Below are positions 13,659 through 29,671 of a stretch of DNA of 64,000 nt, in pieces. The stretch is from contig NZ_FNSA01000003.1 in assembly GCF_900104775.1 (NCBI RefSeq), forward strand, positions 2,976,001 through 3,040,000, in the 5' to 3' direction. Below the pieces are notes generated by a model, which ran no database searches, was not told the origin of the DNA, and saw only the letters and a program-made list of their open reading frames with translations. A program made the position numbers and the translations under genes. This DNA comes from Tsukamurella tyrosinosolvens. GTDB taxonomy: Bacteria > Actinomycetota > Actinomycetes > Mycobacteriales > Mycobacteriaceae. Each line of letters starts with the position of its first letter. The stretch's first letter is position 1.

Positions 13659-13717
13659 GGTGCGGAAGTTCAGAAAATGAAGCTCCGTGCGTGCCCTCCG
13701 GGGACTACCGTGCGGAG

Positions 13718-14410
13718 ATGGCCGAGTACGGGCAGTTCTGCCCGGTCTCCAAGACGTCCGAGATCCTCTGCGAGCGGTGGACCCCGCTCATCCTTCGCGA
13801 GTTGATGTGCGGCAGCGTCCGATTCGGCGAGATCGCGCGGGGCGTGCCGACCGTCTCCACCGCCCTGTTGACGGCGCGCCTGCGTCGACTGGCCGCCGCC
13901 GGCGTGATCACCCGCGAGCCCACCCCGGGTGGCGGTGCCGACTACCGCCTGACCGCGGCGGGCCTTGAGCTCGCCCCCATCATCCTGGCGATGGGCGTCT
14001 GGGGGCAGCGGTGGGCCCGCAGCGAGTACACGCCCGACGACCTCGACCCCGGACTGCTGATGTGGGACGTGCGTCGGTACCTGAGGCCGGGCGGGTTGCG
14101 CGCCGGCCGCACAGTGGTCGAGTTCCGCTTCACCGACGCCCCGCCCGGCCGCGATCACTACTGGTTGGTGGACGACGGTGTCGCCGACCGCCCCGTCGAC
14201 CTGTGCCTGGTGCCGCCGGGCTTCGACGTGGACCTCTGGGTGGACGCGGACCTACGGACCCTGACGCGCGTGTGGATGGGTGACGAGGCGATCAGCCGCG
14301 CCCTGACCGACGGCCGGATCACGCTCGCGGGCGTCACCGCGCTACAGCGGGGCTTCCCCGGTTGGCTCGGGCGGCACCCCGTTCTGGGGAGCGTAGGGCC
14401 GGCGGACTGA
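13718..14410 (+). CDS. HxlR-type wHTH regulator with C-terminal SCP2-like domain
   Basis: A 230-aa protein starting at ATG 13718 (MAEYGQFCPVSKTSEILCERWTPLILRELMCG). The first 95 residues are a typical HxlR winged helix (W-T-xLILREL, FGEIARGVPTVSTALLTARLRRL, DYRLTAAG). The C-terminal 120 residues (DHYWLVDDGVADRPVDLCLVP, VDADLRTLTRVWMGD) resemble an SCP2-type lipid-binding domain that may bind the ligand. This two-domain form is common in actinobacteria, while classical HxlR proteins stop near 110-150 aa. Cys8 in the N-terminal arm could be redox sensing, as in related family members. It may control the divergent DsrE gene and the downstream SDR. Confidence 0.88.
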   Translation: MAEYGQFCPVSKTSEILCERWTPLILRELMCGSVRFGEIARGVPTVSTALLTARLRRLAAAGVITREPTPGGGADYRLTAAGLELAPIILAMGVWGQRWARSEYTPDDLDPGLLMWDVRRYLRPGGLRAGRTVVEFRFTDAPPGRDHYWLVDDGVADRPVDLCLVPPGFDVDLWVDADLRTLTRVWMGDEAISRALTDGRITLAGVTALQRGFPGWLGRHPVLGSVGPAD

Positions 14411-14488
14411 CGACGGCGGCGATCGGCGCGGGATTCCGTCCCCCGAGCACGACGTGCGCGGCGGTCTCGGGGCCTAGGTTCTTCAGAC

Positions 14489-15277
14489 ATGACTTCCATC
14501 GCAGTAGTGACCGGAGCGGGCCGCGGCATCGGCCTGCGATTCGCGCATCGCCTCGCCGACCAGGGGCACCGTGTGATCCTCACCGACATCGACGGCGACG
14601 CTGCGGCCCACGCGGCTGCGGAGATCGGACGGGACGCCGTCGGGATCGCGCAGGACGTCCGTGATCTCGGCTCGCACCGCGACGTCGCGGATCGAGCACG
14701 GGACCTGGGCCGGCTGGCGGTGTGGGTCAACAACGCGGGCATCCTCATCGCCGGCGATAGCTGGGAGCACGACGACGACCAGGTGCAGGCGATCCTCGAC
14801 GTCAATCTGCGCGGGCCCATCGGCGGCTCCGCAGCGGCGGTGAACGCGATGGGCGCGCGCGGTGGGGCCATCCTCAACGTCGCCTCGCTGTCCGCTCTTT
14901 CCCCGGTCCCCGGGCTGGCGATCTACGCCGCCACCAAGGCCGCGGTGCTGTCGTACACCACGTCGCTCCAGGGCGATCTGAATCACGCCGGACTGCCGAT
15001 CCGCGCGCGAGCGCTGTGCCCGGACGTGGTCCGCACCGCGATGGTCACGGAGCGGGAGAAGGACGCCGGCGCCGCCCTGCTCTTCGCCGGCCCCAAACCC
15101 CTCGACGCGGACGACGTGGCGGCCTCCGGACTTCGTCTCCTGCAGTCGCGCCAGATATTCCGCGTCGTGCCGCGTTGGCGCGGCGCCCTCGCCCGCACCT
15201 CCGATGTCGCACCGTCCGTGGGGCTCCCTGTGCTGGACGCGATGCGGCGCGTCGGTCATCGGCGGCAGCGCGACTGA
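14489..15277 (+). CDS. Short-chain dehydrogenase/reductase (SDR)
   Basis: A 262-aa classical SDR. It has the cofactor motif TGAGRGIG at residues 8-15, NNAG, and the catalytic Ser with YAATK (YxxxK). Asp after the second strand (LTDID) suggests NAD(H) over NADP(H). The C-terminal tail is Arg-rich (RRVGHRRQRD). It lies 78 bases after the HxlR-type regulator on the same strand. The substrate is unknown. Confidence 0.9.
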   Translation: MTSIAVVTGAGRGIGLRFAHRLADQGHRVILTDIDGDAAAHAAAEIGRDAVGIAQDVRDLGSHRDVADRARDLGRLAVWVNNAGILIAGDSWEHDDDQVQAILDVNLRGPIGGSAAAVNAMGARGGAILNVASLSALSPVPGLAIYAATKAAVLSYTTSLQGDLNHAGLPIRARALCPDVVRTAMVTEREKDAGAALLFAGPKPLDADDVAASGLRLLQSRQIFRVVPRWRGALARTSDVAPSVGLPVLDAMRRVGHRRQRD

Positions 15278-15284
15278 GAGCCCC

Positions 15285-15314
15285 TTGACGCCCCGGTTCC
15301 CCCGGGTGCACAAT
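15285..15314 (+). promoter_or_regulatory. Promoter of ABC exporter operon
   Basis: TTGACG (15285-15290), an 18-base spacer and CACAAT (15309-15314). The -10 element overlaps the left end of the large palindrome, so a repressor bound there would block polymerase. Confidence 0.5.
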
Positions 15315-15347
15315 TCACTCGACGATGAATTCATCGTCGAGTGAATT
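15312..15347. promoter_or_regulatory. 36-bp perfect palindrome, probable TetR operator
   Basis: An uninterrupted palindrome with 18-base arms, centred between 15329 and 15330 on GAATTC. The repeated unit inside each arm is ATTCACTCGACGATGAA read inward. It ends 13 bases before the ATPase start codon. The operon's third gene is a TetR regulator, so autoregulation is likely. Confidence 0.85.
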
Positions 15348-15360
15348 CTTTGGAGGCGCC

Positions 15361-16092
15361 ATGACCAGCGCGATCACCGTGTCCGGGCTCACCGTGGTCC
15401 GCTCGGGCAGCACCGTCCTCGACCACCTCGACGCCGAGATCCCCGCCGGCGCCATCACCGGCCTACTCGGCCCGTCCGGTTCCGGCAAGACCACCCTGAT
15501 GCGGGTGATCGTCGGGGCCCAGCGCATCACCGGCGGCACGGCGACGGTGCTCGAGCGCCCCGCGGGCAGCCCGGACCTGCGCGCCCGCGTCGGCTACACC
15601 ACCCAGTCCCCCGCGGTGTACGGCGACCTCACCGTGGCGCAGAACGTCGAGTACTTCGGCGCGCTGTACCCGGGGCGGCGCTCGACCGCGAAGACCGACG
15701 CCGCGGAGGCGATCGACGCCGTCGGCCTCGGCGCCTTCGCCGACCGCCGGGCCGACGCCCTCTCCGGTGGGCAGCGCTCGCGGGTCAGCATCGCGTGCGC
15801 ACTGGTCGCGCGCCCCGAACTCCTGATCCTCGACGAGCCCACCGTCGGCCTCGACCCCCTACTGCGCGCCGAGCTGTGGGAGCGGTTCGCGGCCATGGCC
15901 GCCGACGGGACCACGCTGCTCGTCTCGAGCCACGTCATGGACGAGGCCGCGCACTGCGCCCGCCTCCTGCTGCTGCGCGACGGGCGGCTCGTCGCCGAGC
16001 TCGCACCGTCGGACCTGCTGACCCGCACCGGCGCACCCACCCTGGACGACGCCTTCCTCGCGCTCGTCCGCGAACAGGAGGCGACGGCATGA
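15361..16092 (+). CDS. ABC transporter ATP-binding protein (ABC-2 type exporter)
   Basis: A 243-aa ATPase that should drive the permease encoded next. It has Walker A GPSGSGKTT (residues 37-45), the Q-loop (TTQSP), signature LSGGQRSR, Walker B LLILDEP and the switch His in VSSHVMDEA. The start at ATG 15361 is chosen for GGAGG seven bases upstream; an upstream in-frame ATG at 15325 lies inside the operator palindrome. The profile is of the DrrA/antibiotic-exporter type. The stop overlaps the permease start by ATGA, and the TetR gene follows as the third gene. Confidence 0.94.
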   Translation: MTSAITVSGLTVVRSGSTVLDHLDAEIPAGAITGLLGPSGSGKTTLMRVIVGAQRITGGTATVLERPAGSPDLRARVGYTTQSPAVYGDLTVAQNVEYFGALYPGRRSTAKTDAAEAIDAVGLGAFADRRADALSGGQRSRVSIACALVARPELLILDEPTVGLDPLLRAELWERFAAMAADGTTLLVSSHVMDEAAHCARLLLLRDGRLVAELAPSDLLTRTGAPTLDDAFLALVREQEATA

Positions 16093-16847
16093 GCACCGTC
16101 CTGAACCCGAGCATCACCCGCGCGACCACGCTGCGCGTGCTCCGCCAGCTCCGCGCCGATCCCCGCACCATCGCCATGATCGTGGTGGTGCCGACGGCGC
16201 TGCTGACGCTGATGTACTTCCTCTACCGCGACTCCCTCGGCGGCACAGCGCTGTTCAGCCGGATCGCGCTGGTCCTGCTGGGCGTCCTGCCCTTCGCGCT
16301 GATGTTCATCGTCACCTCGATCGCCATGCAACGCGAGCGGGTCTCCGGCACGCTCGAGCGGCTGCTCACCACGCCGCTCGCCAAGGCCGACCTGCTGCTC
16401 GGCTACGCCGTCGCCTTCTCGGTCGCGGCGACGGCGCAGGCCGCCGTCGCCACCACGGTGGCGGCGTACCTGCTCGGCATGAAGACCGCGGGCAGCGTGT
16501 GGCTGGTCGTGCTCATCGCCGTGGTCGACGCCTGGCTGGGCGTCGCGCTGGGGCTGCTGTTCAGCGCCTTCGCCCGCACCGAATTCCAGGCGGTGCAGTT
16601 CATGCCGATCGTCGTGGTGCCGCAGATCTTCCTGTGCGGCCTGCTCGTCCCGCACGACGCGATGCCGGGCTGGCTGCAGGGCATCGCCGACGTGCTGCCG
16701 ATGACCTACGCCGTGAAGGCGCTGCAGGAGGTGGGCGCCCACGGGTCCGCGACCACGACGATGTGGACCTCCCTCGCGGTGGTCGCCGGCTTCGCGGTCG
16801 CCGCGCTCGCGCTCGCGGCGGCCACGCTGCCGCGCAAGGTCGCGTGA
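16089..16847 (+). CDS. ABC-2 type permease
   Basis: A 252-aa integral membrane protein with six predicted helices: around residues 28-50, 60-80, 105-128, 135-160, 165-185 and 225-245. It contains the ABC-2 signature region RERVSGTLERLLTTPLAKADLLLGY. It forms the exporter channel with the upstream ATPase. Substrates of this type are drugs, lipids or polyketides; none can be read here. Starts at ATG 16089 inside the ATPase stop, and its stop overlaps the GTG of the TetR gene. Confidence 0.93.
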   Translation: MSTVLNPSITRATTLRVLRQLRADPRTIAMIVVVPTALLTLMYFLYRDSLGGTALFSRIALVLLGVLPFALMFIVTSIAMQRERVSGTLERLLTTPLAKADLLLGYAVAFSVAATAQAAVATTVAAYLLGMKTAGSVWLVVLIAVVDAWLGVALGLLFSAFARTEFQAVQFMPIVVVPQIFLCGLLVPHDAMPGWLQGIADVLPMTYAVKALQEVGAHGSATTTMWTSLAVVAGFAVAALALAAATLPRKVA

Positions 16848-17461
16848 GCGGGCCGGGGCGCAGATCCGGCCGGCGCACCGGCAGCCCCGACACCCGGGCC
16901 GAGATCCTCGCCGCCGCCCGGGCCGCGTTCGCCCGCGGCGGCCTCGCGGGCACGACGGTCCGCTCGATCGCGGAGGCCGCGAGCGTGGATCCCGCCCTCG
17001 TGCACCACTACTTCGGCACGAAACAGGAGCTGTACCTCGCGGCGCTGGCGATCCCCGTCGATCCGGAGTTCGTGCGGGCGCCGCTCCGAGAGGCCCCGCT
17101 CGACGACGCCGCCCGCGCGCTGCTCCGGGCGCTACTGACGATGTGGGACGGGCCGCTGCGCGACGTGGGCGTCGCGGTGATCCGCACCAATCTCGGCACC
17201 GGCGGCGACCCCGCGATCGTGCGGGGCTTCCTGCTGGAGATCGCGCTGGCCGAGCTCATCGGCCGCATGGAGGCGGGACCCGGCGACGGGGTGCTGCGCG
17301 CGAATCTCATGGTGGCCCAGGTGTTCGGGCTACTCGTCGCCCGCTACGTCGTCGGCTTCGAGCCCCTGGCATCGCTCACCGTCGACGAGGTCGTCGCCCT
17401 CGCCGCGCCGCCGCTGCAGCAGGTCATCACCGGCCCGCTGCATCCCCCCGCCTGCGATTGA
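16844..17461 (+). CDS. TetR family repressor of the exporter operon
   Basis: A 205-aa regulator starting at GTG 16844, overlapping the permease stop (GTGA). The N-terminal HTH reads AEILAAARAAFARGGLAGTT and ends with the family pattern VDPALVHHYFGTKQELY at about residues 43-59. The C-terminal ligand domain is helical. As the last gene of a three-gene unit headed by a large perfect palindrome it is very likely the autorepressor that responds to the exported compound. The stop codon lies within the inverted repeat that forms the terminator. Confidence 0.92.
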   Translation: MSGPGRRSGRRTGSPDTRAEILAAARAAFARGGLAGTTVRSIAEAASVDPALVHHYFGTKQELYLAALAIPVDPEFVRAPLREAPLDDAARALLRALLTMWDGPLRDVGVAVIRTNLGTGGDPAIVRGFLLEIALAELIGRMEAGPGDGVLRANLMVAQVFGLLVARYVVGFEPLASLTVDEVVALAAPPLQQVITGPLHPPACD

Positions 17462-17516
17462 ACACCGTTTCTGTTCACGACGACCTGCGGTTTCCGTGTC
17501 AGAAACGGTGTTCAAT
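17457..17516. terminator. Bidirectional terminator between TetR gene and argH
   Basis: Perfect 17-bp arms, 17457-17473 and 17500-17516, separated by 26 bases. The left arm contains the TetR stop codon and the right arm ends six bases before the argH stop, so it can serve both converging transcripts. Confidence 0.75.
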
Positions 17517-17522
17517 TCGGGG

Positions 17523-26191
<8,669 letters not shown>

Positions 26192-26285
26192 CTATTCACA
26201 TCCGATCCGGGGAACGTTCCTTCCCGCCGCATTCCGAACGGGTGCGGACGGACTGCTCCTCGAGGTCGTGTGTCACGCGGCACAC

Positions 26286-26318
26286 GGCTGACCGGAACCC
26301 CTCAGGTTCCGGCCAGCC
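26286..26318. other. Strong hairpin upstream of argC
   Basis: Arms 26286-26299 and 26305-26318 pair over 14 bases with one mismatch around a five-base loop. It lies about 120 bases upstream of argC and 70 bases before the small plus-strand gene. There is no T-run on either side. It may be an insulating terminator or a regulatory hairpin; the rest of 26190-26386 shows nothing else. Confidence 0.45.
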
Positions 26319-26386
26319 CACGGCCAGGCGTCATCGGCACCCTGGGTAGCAGTAACGATCCGACCCCGGCACCCGAAAGACCTCAC

Positions 26387-26611
26387 ATGCGCAACGATCT
26401 TCCGACCACGAATCCCGACGCCCTGACGCAGCCGCTGTCGCTGCCGCGCCGCCAGCGCGGCGTGCGGGGCACCGTCAACCGCGTCCTCGACGGCTTCGCG
26501 CCGCGTGTGGAGAACCGCGCCATGCTCGTGAAGATGGGCCGCGGCCGCCCCAGCCTGGTCGGCGATCATCGGCGCGGCAACCACATCACGCAGGCCTTCC
26601 ACCTGGGCTGA
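26387..26611 (+). CDS. Small basic hypothetical protein
   Basis: A possible 74-aa protein starting at ATG 26387 (MRNDLPTTNPDALTQPLSLP). I do not recognise it. Support for coding is the strong G/C bias at third positions through the whole frame and the absence of any other gene between argC and the TetR gene. It is Arg-rich (RRQRGVRG, GRGRPSLVGDHRRG) and would be basic and probably cytoplasmic. A minus-strand frame of 109 codons covers the same DNA but looks less gene-like. No clear ribosome site is seen. Confidence 0.5.
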   Translation: MRNDLPTTNPDALTQPLSLPRRQRGVRGTVNRVLDGFAPRVENRAMLVKMGRGRPSLVGDHRRGNHITQAFHLG

Positions 26612-26620
26612 CGCGATCCC

Positions 26621-27226
26621 TCACGACGGATCGGGGCCGCTGAGCCGCACGCCGATGTCCGCGATCGTGGCGACCACCTCCGCCTCGTCCATCGGGACCG
26701 CGCCGCCGAGCCAGCGGGTGAGCACTTCGACGGTGCCCGCCACGACGAACCACGAAGTCACCTCCGCGCGCCCTGCGCCCCGGTCCGCGTAGATCCCCGC
26801 CGCCAGCAGCTCGCTGAACACCCGGAACGCGTTGTGCCGGTGCTGCTCCAGCACGGCCACGCGCGGCGCCTCCTCGAAGAGCCTCGCCGTCCGCGCGTCC
26901 TCGGCCAGGACGCGGGCCAACGTCTCGACGGTGCGCCGGATGCGCCGATCGACGTCGTCCTCGCCGTCGAGCACCACCGCGACCCGCTCGCGGATCACCT
27001 CGAGCAGACCGTCGAGCGCGGCGAGCAGGACCTGCTCCCGGTCCGCGAAGGCCTCGTAGAAGTACCGCTTCGACAACCCCGCCCGCTGGGCGACCGCGTC
27101 CGCCGTGACCGCCTCCACGCCGGCGTCCCCCACGACGTCCAGGCACGCCTCGAGCAACTGCGCTCGCCGCGCGGACCGTCGATCCTCCGCACTGACCCCC
27201 CGCCAGGGCCGCACCACCTCGTCCAC
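26621..27226 (-). CDS. TetR family regulator
   Basis: A 201-aa regulator starting at GTG 27226. The HTH region reads RAQLLEACLDVVGDAGVEAVTADAVAQRAGLSKRYFYEAF, ending with the family pattern SKRYFYEAFADREQVL. The C-terminal domain is helical and Arg/Ala-rich. It is divergent from the MpaB-like oxygenase gene, with an imperfect 11-bp inverted repeat between them, so it probably represses itself and that gene. The ligand is unknown. Confidence 0.9.
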   Translation of the reverse strand: MDEVVRPWRGVSAEDRRSARRAQLLEACLDVVGDAGVEAVTADAVAQRAGLSKRYFYEAFADREQVLLAALDGLLEVIRERVAVVLDGEDDVDRRIRRTVETLARVLAEDARTARLFEEAPRVAVLEQHRHNAFRVFSELLAAGIYADRGAGRAEVTSWFVVAGTVEVLTRWLGGAVPMDEAEVVATIADIGVRLSGPDPS

Positions 27227-27245
27227 GGATCAATCTTGACACACA

Positions 27246-27279
27246 ACCGTTCTTAGTTCATCGTCATTCTAGGAACGGT
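27246..27279. promoter_or_regulatory. Probable TetR operator
   Basis: Arms ACCGTTCTTAG (27246-27256) and CTAGGAACGGT (27269-27279) are inverted repeats with one mismatch and a 12-base spacer, in the short region between the divergent TetR and oxygenase genes. Confidence 0.65.
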
Positions 27280-27315
27280 AGAGTTCCAACTTTCCGACGG
27301 GCCCAGGGAGACGCG

Positions 27316-28215
27316 ATGCGATCCACAACGACCACCCCCTCCGACGCTCTGATCAGCGCGGCGGCGCTGCGCCGCCGGATGGACGCGCTCGACCCCGTGG
27401 CCGATCACGAGGAGCTCACACACCTGAGCCTCGAGGTCAAGTACGGCGACGGCCTGTTCGTGCACGCCGCGTACACCGTCGCCTTCGCGCGCCAGGTCGC
27501 GCTCCCGTCCATCGCGCGGATCGTCCACCGCAAGGGCACCGGCGACATGATGAAGGACGTCCGCCGCCGCAACGACGACACGCTGGTCTTCTTCGGCGAG
27601 ATGCTCCGCAACGGCCACAGTTCCCCCGCCGGGCGCGCCGCGATCGACCGCATGGAGTCGATCCACTCCCACTTCGGGATCGGCGACGACGACAAGCTCT
27701 ACACCCTCGCCTCCCTCGCCCTCGAGCCCGACCGGATCGCCGACGAGCTCGGCCTGCACCTGTTCACCGGCGGCGAGCGCCTGGCCCGCTTCCTGTTCTG
27801 GCGCGGCGTCGGCGTCCGGATGGGCCTGGACGTGCCGGAGTGCCGGTCCGAGTTCCTCGAGTGGGCGCAGGCCTACGAGTGCCGGTACGCCTACACCGAG
27901 GGCGGGCGCGCCCTGGTGGACCAGCTCTCCGCGGACTGGCGGGAGCGCTGGTTCCCCGGCCGCGCGGCCCGCTACGCCGATCCCGTCCTGTTCAGCATCT
28001 ACGGCGAGCACCTGTGCGCGACGCACCGGCTGGACGCACCGTCACCGAGGATGCGCGCCCTCACCGCCCGCGCGATGCGGACCTACGCCGGATCGACCGC
28101 CGCCCGGCCGCACCGCCTCCGGCGCTCCTGGGTCGACCATTTCGGCGGCACGCACGGCGAACCGCTCGACATCGCCGACTACGGCTACGGCTCGCGTGCA
28201 AGAGTGCGTGCATGA
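27316..28215 (+). CDS. Oxygenase MpaB family (DUF2236) protein
   Basis: A 299-aa protein starting at ATG 27316 after AGGGAG. It has the helical pattern of the MpaB/DUF2236 family: FVHAAYTVAFARQVALPSIARI near residue 50, then TGDMMKDVRRRNDDTLVFFGEML and RMESIHSHFGIGDDDKLYTLASLALEP, whose His and Arg residues would hold heme in members such as the rubber oxygenase Lcp. The function is therefore a heme-dependent oxygenation of a hydrophobic substrate, by family only. The stop overlaps the enoyl-CoA hydratase start by ATGA, linking the two. Confidence 0.75.
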   Translation: MRSTTTTPSDALISAAALRRRMDALDPVADHEELTHLSLEVKYGDGLFVHAAYTVAFARQVALPSIARIVHRKGTGDMMKDVRRRNDDTLVFFGEMLRNGHSSPAGRAAIDRMESIHSHFGIGDDDKLYTLASLALEPDRIADELGLHLFTGGERLARFLFWRGVGVRMGLDVPECRSEFLEWAQAYECRYAYTEGGRALVDQLSADWRERWFPGRAARYADPVLFSIYGEHLCATHRLDAPSPRMRALTARAMRTYAGSTAARPHRLRRSWVDHFGGTHGEPLDIADYGYGSRARVRA

Positions 28216-28988
28216 CCGAACAGCACACCGGAATCCGCGTCACCGTCGACGGCGCCGTCGCCACCCTCACTCTCGACCGGCCCGAGATCCGCAACGCCCA
28301 GGACCCCGTGATGTGGGCGGCGATGGCCGACGCGATCCGATCCTTCGACGACACGGTCCGCGTGGTCGTCGTGCGCGGCGCGGGCGGCACGTTCTCCGCC
28401 GGCCTGAACCTGCGCCTGCTCGATCCGGCGCGCACCGGCGAGCCCGGCAACCTGGTGGACGTCGTTGCACTGTCCGACGAGGGCGCCCGGCACGCGATCG
28501 GCGTCTTCCAGGAACCCTTCGCGCTGCTGGCCGACGGTCCCTTCCTCACGGTCGCCGTCGTGGAGGGCCACGCGATCGGCGCGGGCTTCCAGCTGGCGCT
28601 CGCCTGCGACCTGCGCCTGGCCGCCGACAGCGCGCGGTTCTGCATGAAGGAGCCCGCGCTGGGCCTGGTGCCCGACCTGGCCGGGACGAAGCCGCTGGTC
28701 GACGCCGTCGGCTACGCCCGCGCCCTCGAGATCTGCGCGACCGCGCGCACCGTCGAGGCCGACGAGGCCCTGCGCCTCGGGCTCGTCCAGCAGTGCGTGC
28801 CCGCGGCGGAGGTCGACGACGCCCTCGCCGCGCTCGTCGGAGCGCTCACCGCGCACGACGCCGTCGCCGTGCGGGAGACCCGGGAACTCCTACGTGCGGC
28901 ACCCGGGCGGACCGCACGCGAGCAGCGCCTCGCGGAGCGCACCGCGCAGGTCCCGCTGCTGCGGCGCGCGGTGCAGCGGCTGGGCTAG
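28212..28988 (+). CDS. Enoyl-CoA hydratase/isomerase family protein
   Basis: A 258-aa crotonase-fold protein. The oxyanion-hole segments are GAGGTFSAGLNL (first NH) and EGHAIGAGFQLALACDLRLAADSARF (second). After these, the position of the catalytic Glu in true hydratases is occupied by MKEPALGLVPDLAGT, where Glu is offset, so the reaction could be hydration, isomerisation or another crotonase chemistry. It starts at ATG 28212 within the previous stop. Its 3' end overlaps the convergent PIG-L gene by four bases (CTAG). Confidence 0.9.
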   Translation: MTEQHTGIRVTVDGAVATLTLDRPEIRNAQDPVMWAAMADAIRSFDDTVRVVVVRGAGGTFSAGLNLRLLDPARTGEPGNLVDVVALSDEGARHAIGVFQEPFALLADGPFLTVAVVEGHAIGAGFQLALACDLRLAADSARFCMKEPALGLVPDLAGTKPLVDAVGYARALEICATARTVEADEALRLGLVQQCVPAAEVDDALAALVGALTAHDAVAVRETRELLRAAPGRTAREQRLAERTAQVPLLRRAVQRLG

Positions 28989-29644
28989 GCCAGATCGCGG
29001 AAGCCGACGGTGTGGCGGTGAACGCCGCGCGGGAGGCACGCGGAGGCGATCTGCGCGCGCGCCTGCTCGATGACGGGCGTGCCCGGGTCGAGCACCGAGA
29101 GGTACTGGCGGTGCTCGGCGAGCGATTCCACGGCGCGCTCGGTGAACCCGGTGACGTCGACGATGTACGCGGGCTCGGGCGCGGTCTGGTAGGCAGTGAC
29201 GCCCGCCGCCGCGGCGGCCTCGGCGACCGCGCGGGTGAACTCCATGTGGTCGCTCTGGTTCGGCGCACCGGGCGCCCACTCGGGGCCGCCCCACAGGGTG
29301 AGGACGATGTCGGGCTCGTAGCGGGCGATGGATTTGCGGATCGACTCGCGCAGCTCCGGCGTGTTCGTCACCTGCGAATCCGGATAGCCCCAGAAGCGCA
29401 CCTCGTCGACGCCGACGACGGCGGCGGAACGTCGCTGCTCCTCCTCGCGCACGGGCCCCGCGGTGCCGGGCGTCATGCCCTCGATCCCCGCCTCGCCGGA
29501 GGTCGCGAGGCCGTAGGCCACCGTCTTGCCCTGGGAGGTCCAGCGGGCGACGGCCGCCGCCATCCCGTACTCGGGATCGTCCGGGTGCGCCACCAGGACG
29601 AGCGCCGTGGTCCAGTCCTCGGGGAAGATCTGCGGCTCGCTCAC
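28985..29644 (-). CDS. PIG-L family deacetylase
   Basis: A 219-aa LmbE/PIG-L zinc deacetylase with the metal motif AHPDD (residues 19-23 from the chosen start) and the later His in NQSDHMEFTRAV. Family members act on N-acetylglucosaminyl groups, such as mycothiol MshB and Mca, but this one is shorter than MshB/Mca (about 290-300 aa), so the substrate is open. The start is GTG 29644 (VSEPQIFPEDW) with GGAG just upstream; GTG 29653 is an alternative. Convergent with the enoyl-CoA hydratase gene. Confidence 0.88.
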   Translation of the reverse strand: MSEPQIFPEDWTTALVLVAHPDDPEYGMAAAVARWTSQGKTVAYGLATSGEAGIEGMTPGTAGPVREEEQRRSAAVVGVDEVRFWGYPDSQVTNTPELRESIRKSIARYEPDIVLTLWGGPEWAPGAPNQSDHMEFTRAVAEAAAAAGVTAYQTAPEPAYIVDVTGFTERAVESLAEHRQYLSVLDPGTPVIEQARAQIASACLPRGVHRHTVGFRDLA

Positions 29645-29671
29645 GGGCTCCACGCTAGAGGCCGGGGGCGG

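Noticed and set aside
26273-26602. A 109-codon minus-strand frame upstream of argC
   Set aside because: It overlaps the better plus-strand 74-aa frame, crosses the 26286-26318 hairpin, and its codons show weaker third-position G/C bias.
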